Shown: positions 10,600 to 22,983 of the stretch, one piece after another
Numbering within the stretch: position 1 is the stretch's first letter
Layout: the number at the start of each line of letters is the position of its first letter
Assembly: GCA_024364735.1 (NCBI GenBank)
Contig: JAGFNQ010004033.1
Coordinates: 310,001 to 374,000 of the forward strand
From: Boesenbergia rotunda
Lineage: Eukaryota > Streptophyta > Magnoliopsida > Zingiberales > Zingiberaceae
DNA length: 64,000 nucleotides
Direction of reading: 5' to 3'
Made by a program: the position numbers and the translations under genes
Notes under the pieces: generated by a model
Databases searched by the model: none
Told to the model about the DNA's origin: nothing
What the model saw: the letters and a program-made list of their open reading frames with translations, nothing else

Positions 10600-12937
10600 A
10601 TGTTTTTTTTTATGTTGTCAAAATTATTTGATTGCTTGTTTATTTATTTTCTAAAATTGTCATGCTTAGGACTAGAAATAGTTAGATAAGGACTAGACAT
10701 GATTGAAACTTACACAACCTAGTATTAGGGTGGGCCGAGCTGATAGTACGTTAGAAAAACTTGTGTAAGGAGTCAGGTAGGGTAAGGAGTACCCTATTTG
10801 GTTATTTTAGCCTGGTAGAACTAGCCAAAGCTACCTCGCCACATTCTCGACTAGTTAGACTAGTGTTTCTTGATGAGTAAATTTAAAATATAATTTCTTT
10901 AAAAGACTTTATCTAGGAAAGGGTCGTTGTTTTGATACTCAAGAAGGCCCCTGTGCCTCGCCAAAGCCTAGAAGCTGATTATTGAAATGCATTTTTAAAT
11001 TATTACTTGTTAAACTTAAATCTAACTCAAGGTTCAATCAAATATTAGATTTCACTTAAATTTAAAGATAAAAATTTAATACATCTTACAAAACAGATAA
11101 GGTTTCACTGTTTTATCATTTAGACATGTGTGAGACGTTAAGGAACTAAAAATCTAGTCCAACCCAACGAACCCGCAAATCTAATTAGTTTTACATTCAA
11201 TTTGTTATCTTAACTTAAAATATTACCCCTAATAAAATTCTTACATAAAACACTTATTAATTTTTAAAAATTAACTTTTTCAAATTTAATTTACCTTAAT
11301 TTATTTTTAAAAATAAACTTTTTTAAATTTAATTTAACATAAATCAATTTTTCTAAATCACTTTTTTTTTCAAAATTGAAACATAAACTCAAGCTTAAAT
11401 GAATCAAAACATAGGTTAAGTTTTCAAACATTTAACATAAACAATTTTTTTAATCAAAATTTTTAAATTTATCTTAATTAAGTCTTCAAATAAAACATAA
11501 CTTAATTTTCAAATTCAAATTCAAATTAATTTCTCAAATTTCAAAATCAACTTAACATTTTAAATTTCAAACTCAATTTATTTTTTTAACCTAATTTCAA
11601 ACATAATTTTATAATTTTCAAATTTAACCTTTAAAATTTCAAACTTAAAGTTTTCAAATTTGAAACTCAATTTAATTTTTCAAATTTCAAATATATTTTT
11701 TTTGTTTCAAACTCAATTATTAAATTACTTTAGTTATTCATCTATAGTAAATATTGCTTAATTACTTAGTAATAACTTCAAATCTATACCTAAAGTTTGT
11801 TCTTCAAATTTGATTTAAAAAGATATTATTTCTCCATATAAATTTTTTTACTTCATTTTTTATTAAGTTTTTAAACCTTTTTCTCTTACTTAAAATTTTA
11901 CAAAAACCTACTTTGTTTTAAATTAGCTTACTATCATTTATTTTGATGTTACTTAGAGTTTAAATTAACAAATGCATTCAAAAATACTTTGAAAACCATT
12001 TCAAAAGTCTCTCCTACTTTGGATTTTTTTTTCTATTTTGAAACAATAATTTATTTACTCAGAAAATTTATCCTTTGCATACGAAATTTTATATTTTACA
12101 ATTCTCCTTTATCTTGAAAATTGCATGCTTTGACTCAGATCATGCTTAGACTCAAATGGGTGAATAAAATTGGTTCTTTAATTTAACTCTTTTTGGTTAG
12201 TTTATTCTTGTTACTTAACATGGGGTTACTTCTTCTTACTTAGCATGGTTTATTTGCTTCACTTAAAATTTTTTTTCAAAAAATTATTACAGACTCTGAT
12301 ACCTAAAGAAAAAATCTTTTTAATTTTTTCCATCTTTCTAAGATTTTTTCCCCTAACCATATATTTTTTATATATAACAAAGGGAGAGAGAAAGGAAAAG
12401 TTAAAAGAAAAAGAGTTTTTCAAAGTAGCTTTGAAAATTCAAATATTTTAATTTTCAAAGTTTTTTAAGTTCAAAAAGCAACTTTACAACTTTACTTATT
12501 TTCCAAGTTTTCAAAAAAATAACTTTATTTGTTTTCAAAAGATTTTCAAAAACTTATTGAAAATGCATATCTTTCAAAAGCTTCAGAGGAATAGTAAAAT
12601 ATGAAGGGGGAGCTTCATGCATTTTCAAAATACTTAAAACAAAATCTATGCATTTACAAAAATTAACTTATCAAGGGGGAGCTTTGCAAGTTTTCTTAAA
12701 CACTTTTGAAATTAAGTGTAACTTAAATTGCAAGTCTTTTTTTTAACATTGAAAAATACTGAACGATGCTTTCAACATTGTTTTTCACCTCGAAATTGAA
12801 CTTAACCTATGATGCAAAATTTTTTCTTACATTGAAAAACTTTGTACGATGTTTACTTTGCTACTTTGAAACTTGCTTACTTTGCCGTTTTAACTTAACT
12901 TTTGAACTATGTTGTCATAAATAAAAAAGGAGATGAT
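10600..12937 (+). other. AT-rich non-coding spacer of element C
   Basis: About 2.3 kb rich in CAAATTTCAAA, TTTTCAAAA and AACTTAA words with no credible coding. The first 400 bp aligns with the equivalent segment of element P (shared words such as TGATAGTACGTTAG and GTGCCTCGCCAA). It ends in AAAAAAGGAGATGAT, the polypurine tract at about 12922-12937. Small ORFs such as 12245-12451 are chance frames. Confidence 0.75.
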
Positions 12938-12952
12938 TGTTGGTGCCGGAAG

Positions 12953-13795
12953 TGTGGGATCGCTGGCATCGATAGAAGGGGTGAATATCAACTTATAAAC
13001 TTTTTGTCAGAACTTCGTTGATCGTTCGCTTAATATCAGAGTTGTTAGTAGCAGCGGAATAATGAAAGTAACAACAAACACAACAAGAACACGTGGGATT
13101 TACTTGGTTCCCAACCCCGCAGGGTCAGTACATCCAAGGCCTAATTACGGGTAGCGCCCATCCACTAGTGGTCTCCTTTCTAGAATTTCTGGTGGCGGAG
13201 AAACCCATCTTACAGTTTAGAGTACAAGCAAAATAATGATAATAAAATAAGTACAACTTTGTAACATGCAAACCAAATGTGAAAGTCTTGGCCAACTCTG
13301 GAAGTCCAAAGCGTCACACACTTCTTTCTGGAGCCTCCTTGGTCGCAGAGCTTCATATTAGCACTTTTTCTTCATAGAGAATAGGTAGACAGATGGGAAA
13401 GTAGTTGTTCTAAACTGAGGTACACTGCATTCGGGCACCCTAGAGCCCATTGAGGTGCCTCACAAGTGGTCAAAGTTGATACAGCCAGCGAACACAGCGC
13501 AGGGATAAAATCTTGCATCCCAGGCGCCTAGGAGCACTGAGGCACCTGGGATGGGCACCCTCAACCCAGGGCGCCCTACATATAGGGTGCCTGGATTTAT
13601 TCAAGCGCCCACGAAGCCCATTCCCAGCCTTTGATTGTTTTACATTTGCTCTCCTCTCTTGTCTCCAACTCCAGGTTCCTGTAAGACAACCAAATACACA
13701 ACAAATAGGCAAACAATCTTAAGCCTTAATGATTGACAGCCAGAGCTGCCTGGTTCTGACTTTGGATTTCAAATGAAATCCTAGGACGAACTGAC
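12953..13795 (-). repeat. Truncated reverse SIRE-like LTR (D) inserted in the 3' LTR of C
   Basis: Read on the minus strand it has the end of a SIRE-like LTR: CCGCTGC, then ATATTCACCCCTTCTATCGATG, split here as ATATTCACCCC and TTCTATCG, and terminal CCCACA. It resembles solo LTR F (shared GACCCTGCGGGGT and GGGAACCAAGTAAAT). Weak GGCGCCC half-sites and CCTAGG..GTCAGAACC motifs are recognisable at 13430-13790. Its 5' half is missing at 13795, where LTR E begins. The ORFs 13470-13722 on both strands are chance frames. Confidence 0.7.
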
Positions 13796-16700
13796 TGTTG
13801 GTTTCAGTTGCATCGGGATTCCTCTCCATGTCCCTGGATTAAAATTTTATTGATTAAAACAAATCCGGATGGAAAGAAACTACCGAAGCGATTGTTTCAT
13901 CATCGTACTAATCAATTGAGTGATTGCTTGAAAAAACTTATTGTTCATGCAATTCAAACTCCTACATCGATTAGCCGCGTAAAAGATGACGAATTAGATG
14001 ACCAATTTTTGTATTTATCTTCGGGGTCCATGATATAAACATGAATACAAATAAAACAAGAATAAGAAACAAGATTTATACCTCTTGTTTATCTCTCGAT
14101 CATCTACTGTATTCCTATCCTCTTCTTGGACGTCGTGTGGGCGATGATCTTCCAAGAAACAAAGTCACCAAAAGCCACCTTCCTTCACCTCTTGCATGCG
14201 CCGAACCCTAGCTCCCAAAGTTATTGCCGCTGGACAAAGGAAGAAGACAATCCTTCCTTTGCTTGCCTAGCCGCACACCCAATGGTGGGAGAAGAGAAGA
14301 GGAAAGGAAGAGAAAGAGAGCTCTTCCATTCCTCCATGATTACGCACGCCAAGCTTCCCTTCTTCCTCCCTTGCCGCCAGCCAAAGCAAGAAAGAAAAGC
14401 TTTTCTTTCTTAGCCGCTGGCGCCTCTCCTAGCTTGGTGATGTCGCGCGCCCTAAAGGAGAGAAGACAAGATAAGAAGAGATGAAGAGAAGGATGTTCTT
14501 CTCCTTCTTCTTCCTTCTACCGAGCCTTCTTCCTTCCCTTGCTAGGCGTTAGCGCAATCCCTAGGAGAGAGAGAGAATAAGAGAGGAAAAGAATAGAGAG
14601 TTTTAGGTTAATTCTTGTGTCTTTGTCTCATGACTCATGGGGTATATATAGGCTACAATAGGGATCATGAGGAGGAGTTGGTTTTGGTCTCCTAATGGAT
14701 TCTAAGCCCGATCAATTAATGATAACTAGCTCCACTAATGGGTTACCATTGAACTACTGCACCAACCCCATAAATAAATATGGGCTCTACCATATTACAT
14801 GTACATAATCATAATCTTCCCGTGTTTAAGATCTCGCATGTTCATTAATTAATTAAATTATTGATAATTTAATTAATTAATATCTAACTCCATGAGTAGT
14901 ACCACTCAACCTTATCATCATGTCAGACCAAGTCCACCTGTAGGATTTACATGATAAGCTTTATGAGCTCCTCAAGGGGACATCATCATCCTAACGCATT
15001 AGAACATGATTTTGTTGGTGCAAGTTGCATCAGTGATGTCCTCCTCTAAGTGTTTTAATGTTTGATAATATACTAAAGTTAGTAATACATTAAACAAGAG
15101 AAGGGGAGTTAAGAGAGGAGTAACAAAATGAACCAAAGTCCTAGTAAATCTAGGCAATAAATCTTGGTTCGAAGAATTGTGCACTAAGTCCTGATCGTGG
15201 ATTGGGCATTAAGTCCTGGCAAAGGGCTGGGCACCGAAGACCTGCTCGGAAGGTGGGCACGAAGTCTTGGTCGAGGACTGGGCAAGAAGTCCTGGCTGAG
15301 GGTTGGGCACCGAAGACCTGGTTCGAGGAATTGGGCACGAAGACCTAGCCGAGGGTTGGGCACCGAAGTCCTGGACCTAGGGTTTGGGCACAAAGTCTTG
15401 GTCCGAGGGATTAAGCAACTTAGCTGAACGATGACTAAGGACAGAAGTAGAGACGGGTCGGGGTTTGGACAACTCGAGATCCGAGAGTATCGGAAGCTAA
15501 GCAAAAGCCCACTTGAAGGACTGGGTGGCAACCGTCTCCTGAATGGAGTAGGTGAAAGGCACGTTCTCGGGGGTGGGAACTTGCGTCGGTTCGACCTAGG
15601 GTTTTATGAAAATCCGAAGTCAGAACCAAGTCCTTAAGGCTAATATTGTGTGTATATTTGCTTTGTATTTGTGTATCTTGCAGGTACCAAGAATCGGAGA
15701 CAAAGCAAGCAAAGGGTTGGATACCAGCCAAGCTAGGTACCCCCATCAATGGGGCCACCCAGATCAAAGAACAAAAACCAGTGTTGGGCTGGAAGCTGTG
15801 AAGCTAGGCGCCCAACAGGATCCAGGCGCCTAGGTCAAAGAAGGAAAATGGCAGTGTCGTGAAGTAGGCAGAATAGGCTTCCATTCAGGCGCCCGGGATG
15901 ATACAGGCGCCCAAGTTGAAAGCTGTATTTGCTGTTTCGAGTTTGAAACAGAGATAAACTCTCATTCAGGCACCTGGGAGGTCCGGGGTGCCCTGGTCAA
16001 AGGTTTTATCAGTTGCGACGAGTTCGGCGCGGGGATAAAGTTTGACCAAGTCTATAGGGGCGCCCCCATCATCATAGGCGCCCGAATGAAGCCTATAAAA
16101 GGGGCCTCGACCCCTCAGCTTCAGACACAACTTTCTAGAATGATTCTGAGCATTCTGACTGACGACAAAGTGCTAAAGACGAGGTTCTGCGACCGGGAGG
16201 CTCTAGAAGGAAGTGTGCGACCCTTCGGAGGTCCAGATCGGCCGAGGCTTCGACCTTAATTGTTTGGTTTCCTTTTTATTATTCTGCACTAAATTTCATA
16301 TCTTTTTTGTTGTAACTTCTGCACTGTAAGATGGGTTTTCTCCGCCTCCGGAAATTCCAGAAAGGAGACCAATAGTGGACTCACACCGAGTACATAGACC
16401 TTGAACGTACTGACCCTGCGGGGTCGGGAACCAAGTAAATAAATCCCGCGTGTCCGTTGTCTTGCTTTTATTCTTTCTATTTTATTTTCCGCTGCACTAA
16501 CGCTCTAAGTCTATAACGAATTTACGATTTCCGTGAGAAAGATTTACGGTCGATATTCACCCCCCTCTATCGACGGCACCGGTCCTACAGATTTTCTTCT
16601 ATAATCAATGACACACCATGTAAATAATATTATTTTCCAATTTACTCGGGCTATTGATTTATCAAATAAATCTCACCCATTGATAAATCAAAGAAATAGA

Positions 16701-17075
16701 TATTAAGTACATGTGCCCGATATTATATCGGGATTAAGAGGATGTACATCATAATATCTGAGGTCTGATTCGATTATATAGTTAGTATAAATCGAATCAC
16801 CTCTAAGTCAGTCTTGCTTAATACACACAAAGTGTACTAGTGTAATTCTATAGTCAAGATAGACTAATACTAAATTACACTACAATTATTCTGATGGTTT
16901 GTCCAAATCCATCTCGGTTGTGAGCCACTACTTATACTTCACAAGGGTCTGATAACATGATCTTCTGTGTGGCACCACACACCATGTTATCTACAATGTA
17001 AAGTAAAGGACAATAGCATATATATCAAATATAAAATGCAAACAATGACCATGTGATTCGCACCCACACTCTGGG
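13796..17075 (-). repeat. Reverse family-1 copia LTR (E), interrupted by solo LTR F
   Basis: Minus-strand LTR of the family flanking elements L and O. Shared landmarks are the sequence near CACAAAAATTGG/GGACCCCGA, the CATCATCATCC..GAGCTCATCAAG block (about 14960-14995), ATCAATGACACACCATGT (16605) and GTGTG..CACCACACACCATGTTATC (about 16960-16990). It begins TGTTGG at 13796. The right end is truncated near 17075 against gypsy fragment G. Excluding F it is about 1.7 kb. The right boundary is approximate. The purine/pyrimidine-rich ORFs at 14126-14484 are LTR sequence, not genes. Confidence 0.7.
15013..16589 (+). repeat. Solo SIRE-like LTR (F) with perfect TSD GATTT
   Basis: Starts TGTTGGTGCAAG and ends GGTCCTACA, with GATTT directly on both sides (15008-15012 and 16590-16594). 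There is no internal sequence, so it arose by LTR-LTR recombination after insertion into E. Modules: GGCACGAAGTCCTGG-type minisatellite (15205-15420), GGTTCGACCTAGGGTTTTATG-like block near 15590 (CGACCTAGGG), GGCGCCC half-sites (15808-16085), and a TATA box TATAAAA at 16094-16100 followed by GGGGCC. The frames of up to 115 codons here are chance ORFs over the minisatellite. Confidence 0.93.
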
Positions 17076-17100
17076 AGGAGGTTTGGGAGGCCCAATTGTT

Positions 17101-17640
17101 GGGACCTTAGAGAGCTCAACAGGAGGCAGAGTTAGTTCGCACCATCAGACGGAGGATGTCAGAGGCATAGGACCGCCATAATAGTTACGCAGATCAGAGA
17201 CGGAGACCTCTAGAGTTCTCCGTAGGTGACCATGTATTTCTTCGAGTTTCACCCACGAAAGGGGTGAAGAGGTTTGGTCTCAGAGGTAAGCTAGCTTCGC
17301 GGTACATTGGACCCTTCCAGATTTTGGAGACGATTGGAGCTATAACTTACCGATTAGCACTTCGTCCTTCCTTGGTCGGTGTGCATGATGTATTTCACAT
17401 TTCCATGTTGAGGAGATATGTGGTCGACCCAGCGTATATTCTGTCAGAGGTATTAGTTTCTCTCCAACCTGACGCGACCTACGAGGAGGTTTCGATGCGG
17501 ATTTTAGAGCATGGGTAGCGTTAGCTGCGGAACAAGACCATTCGGCTGGTCAAAGTCGAGCGGCAGCATCATACAGGTGCAGAGGCGACCTGGGAGCTCG
17601 AGGATACGATCAGAGCTAGCTACCCCCACCTGTTTGTCTG
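17101..17640 (+). pseudogene. Gypsy integrase C-terminus/chromodomain fragment
   Basis: Recognisable chromovirus integrase tail: RRMSEA, SYADQRRRPLEFSVGDHVFLRV, GLRGKLASRYIGPFQI, HDVFHISMLRRYV, LRNKTIRLVKV, EATWELED and a terminal SYPHLF. It has in-frame stops near 17188, 17515 and 17521, and nothing of the zinc or catalytic domains is present. Compared with element A the sequence is clearly divergent, so this is a different chromovirus lineage. A 120-bp gap and the polypurine tract (17764-17775, AGTAGGGGAGAA region) follow before the LTR. Confidence 0.85.
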
Positions 17641-17775
17641 AGGTACATGTGCGTTATTTAATTTAGTTTATATATACTGCGTATCATTTGTTCAGTATTC
17701 TGTATTGTATGATCGTACCTAGCACATGTATATAACGAAAATTTGGGGACAAAATTTTTTAGTAGTAGGGGAGAA

Positions 17776-17905
17776 TGTAAAATTCGAAACTTTTGGGGCC
17801 TAAGCGTAAAAGTGGCTAACTTAAGGCTTTAAAGGAAATACAGCAAACATTGAGGGGTTATTTGCAAAAAAGCCTAACCCATAAAATCCCTTTTCCTCTT
17901 CCGCT
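17776..17905 (+). repeat. LTR of gypsy G, segment 1
   Basis: Begins TGTAAAATTCG after the purine tract; cut at 17905 by solo LTR H. Confidence 0.8.
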
Positions 17906-20748
17906 TGTTAGGATGTATACTAAAAGCCTTGCTTTTGTATAAGATCATCTACATTTTGAATGAGAATCACATAATCACAGGTTGCATATTTATATCAGTA
18001 TGTGCACAAAATGTCTGATACATTCTATTGTAGATAACATGGTGTGTGGTGACACACAGAAGATCATGTTATCAGTTCCTTGTAGAAGTATTAGTAAGAG
18101 GCTCACAACCGAGATGAAGTTGGATAAACCATCGGGATGGTTGTTGTGTGATTAGGCGTGGTTTGTCTTAACCATAGAATTACACTAGTGCGCTTTGTGT
18201 GCATTGAGTAGGACCAAAATAGAGGTCATCCAATTTATACTAATTTTATAATTGGATTAGACCTTGAATTTATTATGGAGTACAATCTCTAAATCCTGAT
18301 ATAATAACGGGCACGTATATTTAATTATTGTTTCTTTGATTTGTTGGTGCAGGAAGCACCATATCGAACCTTGTTTTGATATTGGCAAAGGATTCAAAGT
18401 TAAGTACTATTTGTGATCTAACAATGTTACTTGAGTGTGCAGAAAGAAGTCTTGGCGAAGGGCTGCTGGACACCTAACGAAGGGCTGCTGGGCACCCATC
18501 GAAACCCTAAGTCCTGGCGAAGGGCAGCTGGGCACCTAGCGAAGGGCTGCTAGGCATCAAAAGACCTAGCGAAGGGCTGCTAGGCATCTAAGACCTGGCG
18601 AAGGATTGCTAGGCACCTGGCGAAGGGCTGCTAGGCACTGAAGACCTGGCGAAGGGCTACTGGGCACCTAGCGAAGGGCTGCTAGGAGTCTAAGACTTGG
18701 CGAAGGACTGCTAGGCACCTGGCGAAGGGCTGTTGGGAATCTAAGACCTGGCAAAGGGCTGCTAGGCACCTAGCGAAGGGCTGCTAGGCACCTGGCGAAG
18801 GACTGTTGGGCAAAAGTCTAATCGGAGGAGCCGGTTGGCAAAAGGTAAACTCTCCTGAGAGGAGTAGGTGAGGACGTGTTCCCCGTCGAGGGCGTCGGTA
18901 ACGAAGAGTATATTTGTTTATTTACTGGAATAATATTGTAACAATTTCTGTAAACTTTTGCGCTACTATAGAATTGCCTGCAGTAAACGATCAAGGACCG
19001 TGGACCTTGGAGTAGGAGCCGAACGCGACTCCGAACCAAGTAAAACTACTTGAGTTCTGTGTGTGTGTTTTATTTAAATTCCGCTGCGTACTTTCTCTTT
19101 TTAATCCGAAACGTTTTCACGATATTCACCCCCCTCTATCGTGTTTACTCAATCCAACATGATTTACCAATGGGCGAGATTTATTCTGCTAAATCGATAG
19201 GCCAGGTAAGTTGGGAAATAATATTATCTACATGGTGTACCGTTGATTATTGATGAAATCCGTGTCCTGGTGAGTCGGGATGATGATGCCCCCTTGATGA
19301 GCTCATAAGGTTCATCATGTTAAATTTTACAAGTGGATTATGGTCCAACATGATGAAAAGGTTGAGTGATACTAGTCAAGGATCAAGAGGCTGATTAATT
19401 AAAATTGTCAGTAATTTAAATTAATATGTGGACATTAGATATCTTAAAGACGGGGAGATGGATGTGCTCATAATAGGTGGAGCCCATATGAAAATATGGG
19501 GGTTGGTGAGGAGGTTCAATGAGGATCCTTTAGTGGAATGAATCTCCATTAATGGATCGAATTTGGATTCATTAGCTGGCCAAGACCCAACTCCTCCTCA
19601 TGGCCACTATCGTAGCCCTATAAATACCCCATAGGAGTCATGATACCAAGGCTAATTAATCAAGAATTAATTCAATTAATTCAAACCCTAAAACTCTCTC
19701 TTCTCCTCTCTCCCCTCTCTCTCACCTACGGCACCGGCGGGCGGTGGAAGCATCTTCCTCTCATTCTCTGGGTTGCTGATGATCACTGGACAAGGGAGGA
19801 GTTCTCCTCTTCCTTTAGTGGTGTGCGGTGAGAAGAGAGGAAGCAAGGATCGTCGGCACAAGGAGGGATTTGGCGCCGACGGTGGAGGTGAAGAAAACTC
19901 TCTGTTTTCTTCTTCTCCTCTTCTCATCTTCCATCTCCTTTGCTGCGGTGGTTCACAGGATAAGGAGGAGCTTCCTCCTCCTTTGTGGCATGCGGAAGCA
20001 TAGGAGGAAGAAGGGTTGCTCGCCGACGGTTTGCTTCTTCTCCTTTTGGTGCTTGTTGCAGAAAAGGAGAGGAAGTAGGAGTTGAGTTCTTCCTTGCGTG
20101 CTTGCTGCCGTGGGATCGGAAGAAGAAGGGGAGGTTGGCTAGGGTGAACTTGAGGGAGAAAGCTCTTCTTCCCTCCTTGGAGTTCTTCCTCCTTGAAGGG
20201 TTGCCGACGGCAAAACCCTAACCTAGGGTTTTAGGTTGGCACAAAGGAAGAAGATAGGAGGATTAATTGGAGGCATTGGTGACTCCGCGTCTTGGTAGCT
20301 CGTCGCCCACACGATGTCCAAGAGGGGAGGGACATACGGTAGAAGAATACGAGTAAAAGATGAGGTATAATCTCTCTTTGGCTCCGTTGCTTTTCTATCA
20401 TTTTATGTGATTTTTATCATCGCATGTGTGTTCTTAATTAGTTGTCATAGTTTAATTGGTTGATAATTAATATTGATAATTAATTAAGTCATGGACCTCG
20501 AAGATAAACACAAAAACCGATGATCCTCTCGTCGTCTTTTCCACGGTCAATTGATTCGGAAAGTTACAAGGTCTTAATCTTGAGTTTGGCAAAGTTGTAA
20601 CTTGAATCAATTGATATGATGACGAGACGGTCGTTTGGGAGACGGGTTTCTATTCGGATTAAATTTTTAATCCATAGACATGGAGAGAACTCTCATGTTC
20701 GACCCCGTGTTCACTTAGGAAGCTCGTCAAGCTATACATATCCCATCA
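17906..20748 (+). repeat. Solo family-1 LTR (H), containing solo LTR I
   Basis: Starts TGTTAGGATGTATACTAAAAG and ends TCCCATCA. The flanks CCGCT (17901-17905) and CCCCT (20749-20753) form a TSD with one mismatch. Without I and its TSD copy it is about 2.0 kb. Landmarks shared with the other family-1 LTRs: CACAACCGAGATGAAGTTGG (18109), the sequence after I at 19165, GAGTCGGGATGATGATGCC, ATGAAAATATGGG and the TATA box CCCTATAAATACCCC at about 19617. ORFs at 19640-20221 lie in the transcribed leader part of the LTR and show no conserved protein. Confidence 0.85.
18342..19159 (+). repeat. Solo SIRE-like LTR (I) with perfect TSD TGATT
   Basis: TGTTGGTGCAGGAAGCACC to AATCCAACA, flanked by TGATT at 18337-18341 and 19160-19164. 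At 818 bp it is shorter than F or P LTRs because the GGCGCCC/TATA middle is missing. The block at 18445-18815 is a minisatellite of about ten 20-40-bp units built on GCGAAGGGCTGCTAGGCACC. It interrupts LTR H exactly between GATT and TACCAATGGG. Confidence 0.93.
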
Positions 20749-22128
20749 CCCCTGTGGCAGATCGCGAAGTCTCGAACCCAATACCCCCTTCCGCTTCTTC
20801 CACCTCTCTTTCCTTCCTCTTCCTCCTTCAGATCGCATCTCATGGATTGCCAGAGTTGGGCTGTGAGTCGATGGCGATGCTTCTCCCTTTGGTTAGTTTG
20901 TTTTCTCTTGGAAATGGATCTTAGTCGGTATTCTTCCCGATTTATTTGTGATTTGTCTTCCTCGTGGCCGATCCAGATGATAGCCGGTCTTTGCTCTGAT
21001 TTTGATTTGTGAGGGGAGGAAAACTGGAGACGGGGCCATTCGTTGGCGGAATCAATCAGATCAGGGGATAGAGTTCCCTCTCTCGCGTGCGTGACTTCAA
21101 ATGGCAAGATTTTAGTTGTTGTAAATTGGATTTGGAGGTTTCAGTTTTCATATAGCCGTTGTGAGTTGGATTTGTGGTGGTAGGTTGCTGATGATAATTA
21201 GAGTTTGTTTTTGTTTTCATTTCCTCCATTTGATCTCTGCCATGATCTCTAATAGTAGCTAATGCAAATGGCTTTTGATTGGCTTTGAAGCTATGTTGGA
21301 TGGTACCGGATTGATGTTTCCTTGATTGGTTTGAAGCTGCTGAAAGTTTGAGATGGTAGGGATTTGTTTGGAGTTTGATTTATTGATTGATGTTGATCTA
21401 ATGTTCTGCTTGTGGACATTCATTTAGATTGGTTCTATGCTATAGTTGAGATAGTGGTGGAATTTCCTTTTGTTGAATTCGGATTTATTCTTTTTTGAAC
21501 ATCACTGGTGTTTGTTGGAGCATATGGATTGGAGTTGGTTTTGGGAGAGGCTAAGCATAGGCTTTTGTGGAATTTTAATGGATGTTGTAAGCTACTTTTG
21601 GATTTTTGATCGAGGTTATGGGTATTGGATTTAAATTTATAGCTAGTATCAATTTGACTGTGGGCTTGGATCGGTTTGTATTGGTTACTAACTTCGGGCC
21701 AATTATAATGATTATAACAATTAGGATTAATCTTGAATTAATTTTGATAGTTTATTAGCTAAGTATCGTAGGCGATTTTAGTTAAATAATTGTTATGCTT
21801 CTATGCAGGACATTGACGCTATTATTGCCGTTGTAGATATTATTTGAGTTGGGGGGATTCTCTTCGATTTTGGGTCTACTATCTCGGAGGTGGATACCTT
21901 TAACTTATCTTTATTTGATATAGTCAAACTTTATGCATAGTTAGTTATTGATAACAGTAGTGATATCTAATAGTTTCATTCCTGTACGATTTCTTTCGGT
22001 ACTTGTTATCTGTTTAGGTTTACTACTTACTGTTCCATATTACTGCCTGTATTGGATTTACAGACAACGTACCTTATACCTCGTGCTAGGATTTAGGCTA
22101 TAGTGCATACCGGTTTCCTGGACTACTA
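20749..22128 (+). repeat. LTR of gypsy G, segment 2
   Basis: Non-coding, GT-rich sequence bounded by the TSDs of H and J. Open frames here (for example 20616-20924) have no family resemblance and cross LTR boundaries. Confidence 0.65.
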
Positions 22129-22983
22129 TGTTAGGATATATATTAAAAGTCTTGCCTTTTCTGTATGGACATCCACATTTTGAAAGAGAATCACAATAAC
22201 ATAGTTGCATGTTTATGTTAGTATATGTATAACCATCTCATACTCTGCATTGTAGATAACATGGTGTGTGGTGACACACAGAAAATCATGTTATCAGCCC
22301 CTTGCATAGAATAAGTAAAGGCTCACAACCGAGATGAAGTTGGACAACCCATCGGGATGGTTGTAGTGTAATTAGGTGTGATTTGTCATGACCATAGAAT
22401 TATACTAGTGCACTTTGTGTGCATTGAGCAGGACCAAAATAGAAGTGATCCAATTTGTACTAACTTAATAATTGGATCGAACCTCGTTTTATTATGGAGT
22501 ACAATCTTTAAATCCCGAAATAATAATGGGCACGTGTATATAATAGTTATTTCTTTGATTTACCAATGAGCGAGATTTATTCTGTTAAATCGATAGACCC
22601 GGTAAGTTGGGAAATAATATTATGTACATGGCGTGCCGTTGATTATTGATAGAATCCATGTCCTGGTGAGTCGGGATGATGATGCCCCCTTGATGAGCTC
22701 ATAAGGTTCATCATGTTAATCCCTGCAGGTGGATTTGATCCGACATAATCTTAAGGTTGAGTGGTACTAGCCAAGGAGTTAGAAGTTGATTAATTAAAAT
22801 TGTTAGAAATTTAAATTAATCGACGGACATTCGATATCTTAAACACGGGGAGATGGATGTACTCATAATAGGTGGAGCCCATATGAAAATATGAAGGTTG
22901 GTGAGGAAGTTCAATGGGGATCCTTTAGTGGAATGGATCTTCATTAATGGATCAGATTTGGATCCATTAGCGGGCCAAGACCC

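Larger units (their letters stand above)
7465..12952 (+). mobile_element. Gag-only LTR retrotransposon (TR-GAG-like, SIRE-related), element C
   Basis: 5' LTR 7465-8674, primer-binding site 8677-8688, degraded gag 8969-10599, a 2.3-kb AT-rich spacer and a polypurine tract running into only 15 bp of 3' LTR (12938-12952) before reverse LTR fragment D. There is no trace of protease, integrase or RT. It aligns along its length with element P (gag, then the block at 10600-10990 matching 53570-53940, then the purine-rich end), but lacks P's extra ORF. TTTGG at 7460-7464 is the candidate left TSD. It depends on proteins from autonomous relatives. Confidence 0.8.

Noticed and set aside
10600..12937. 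Matrix-attachment region or host intron in the AT-rich stretch
   Set aside because: It lies between gag and polypurine tract of C, and its first part aligns with P, so it is retrotransposon spacer.
15184..15531. Overlapping proline- or glycine-rich ORFs of up to 115 codons
   Set aside because: They read through the GGCACGAAGTCCTGG minisatellite of solo LTR F on both strands.
20616..21107. Opposed ORFs of 102 and 126 codons near 20.6-21.1 kb
   Set aside because: They cross the H/gypsy-G LTR junction at 20748, so cannot be an ancient gene; no domain seen.
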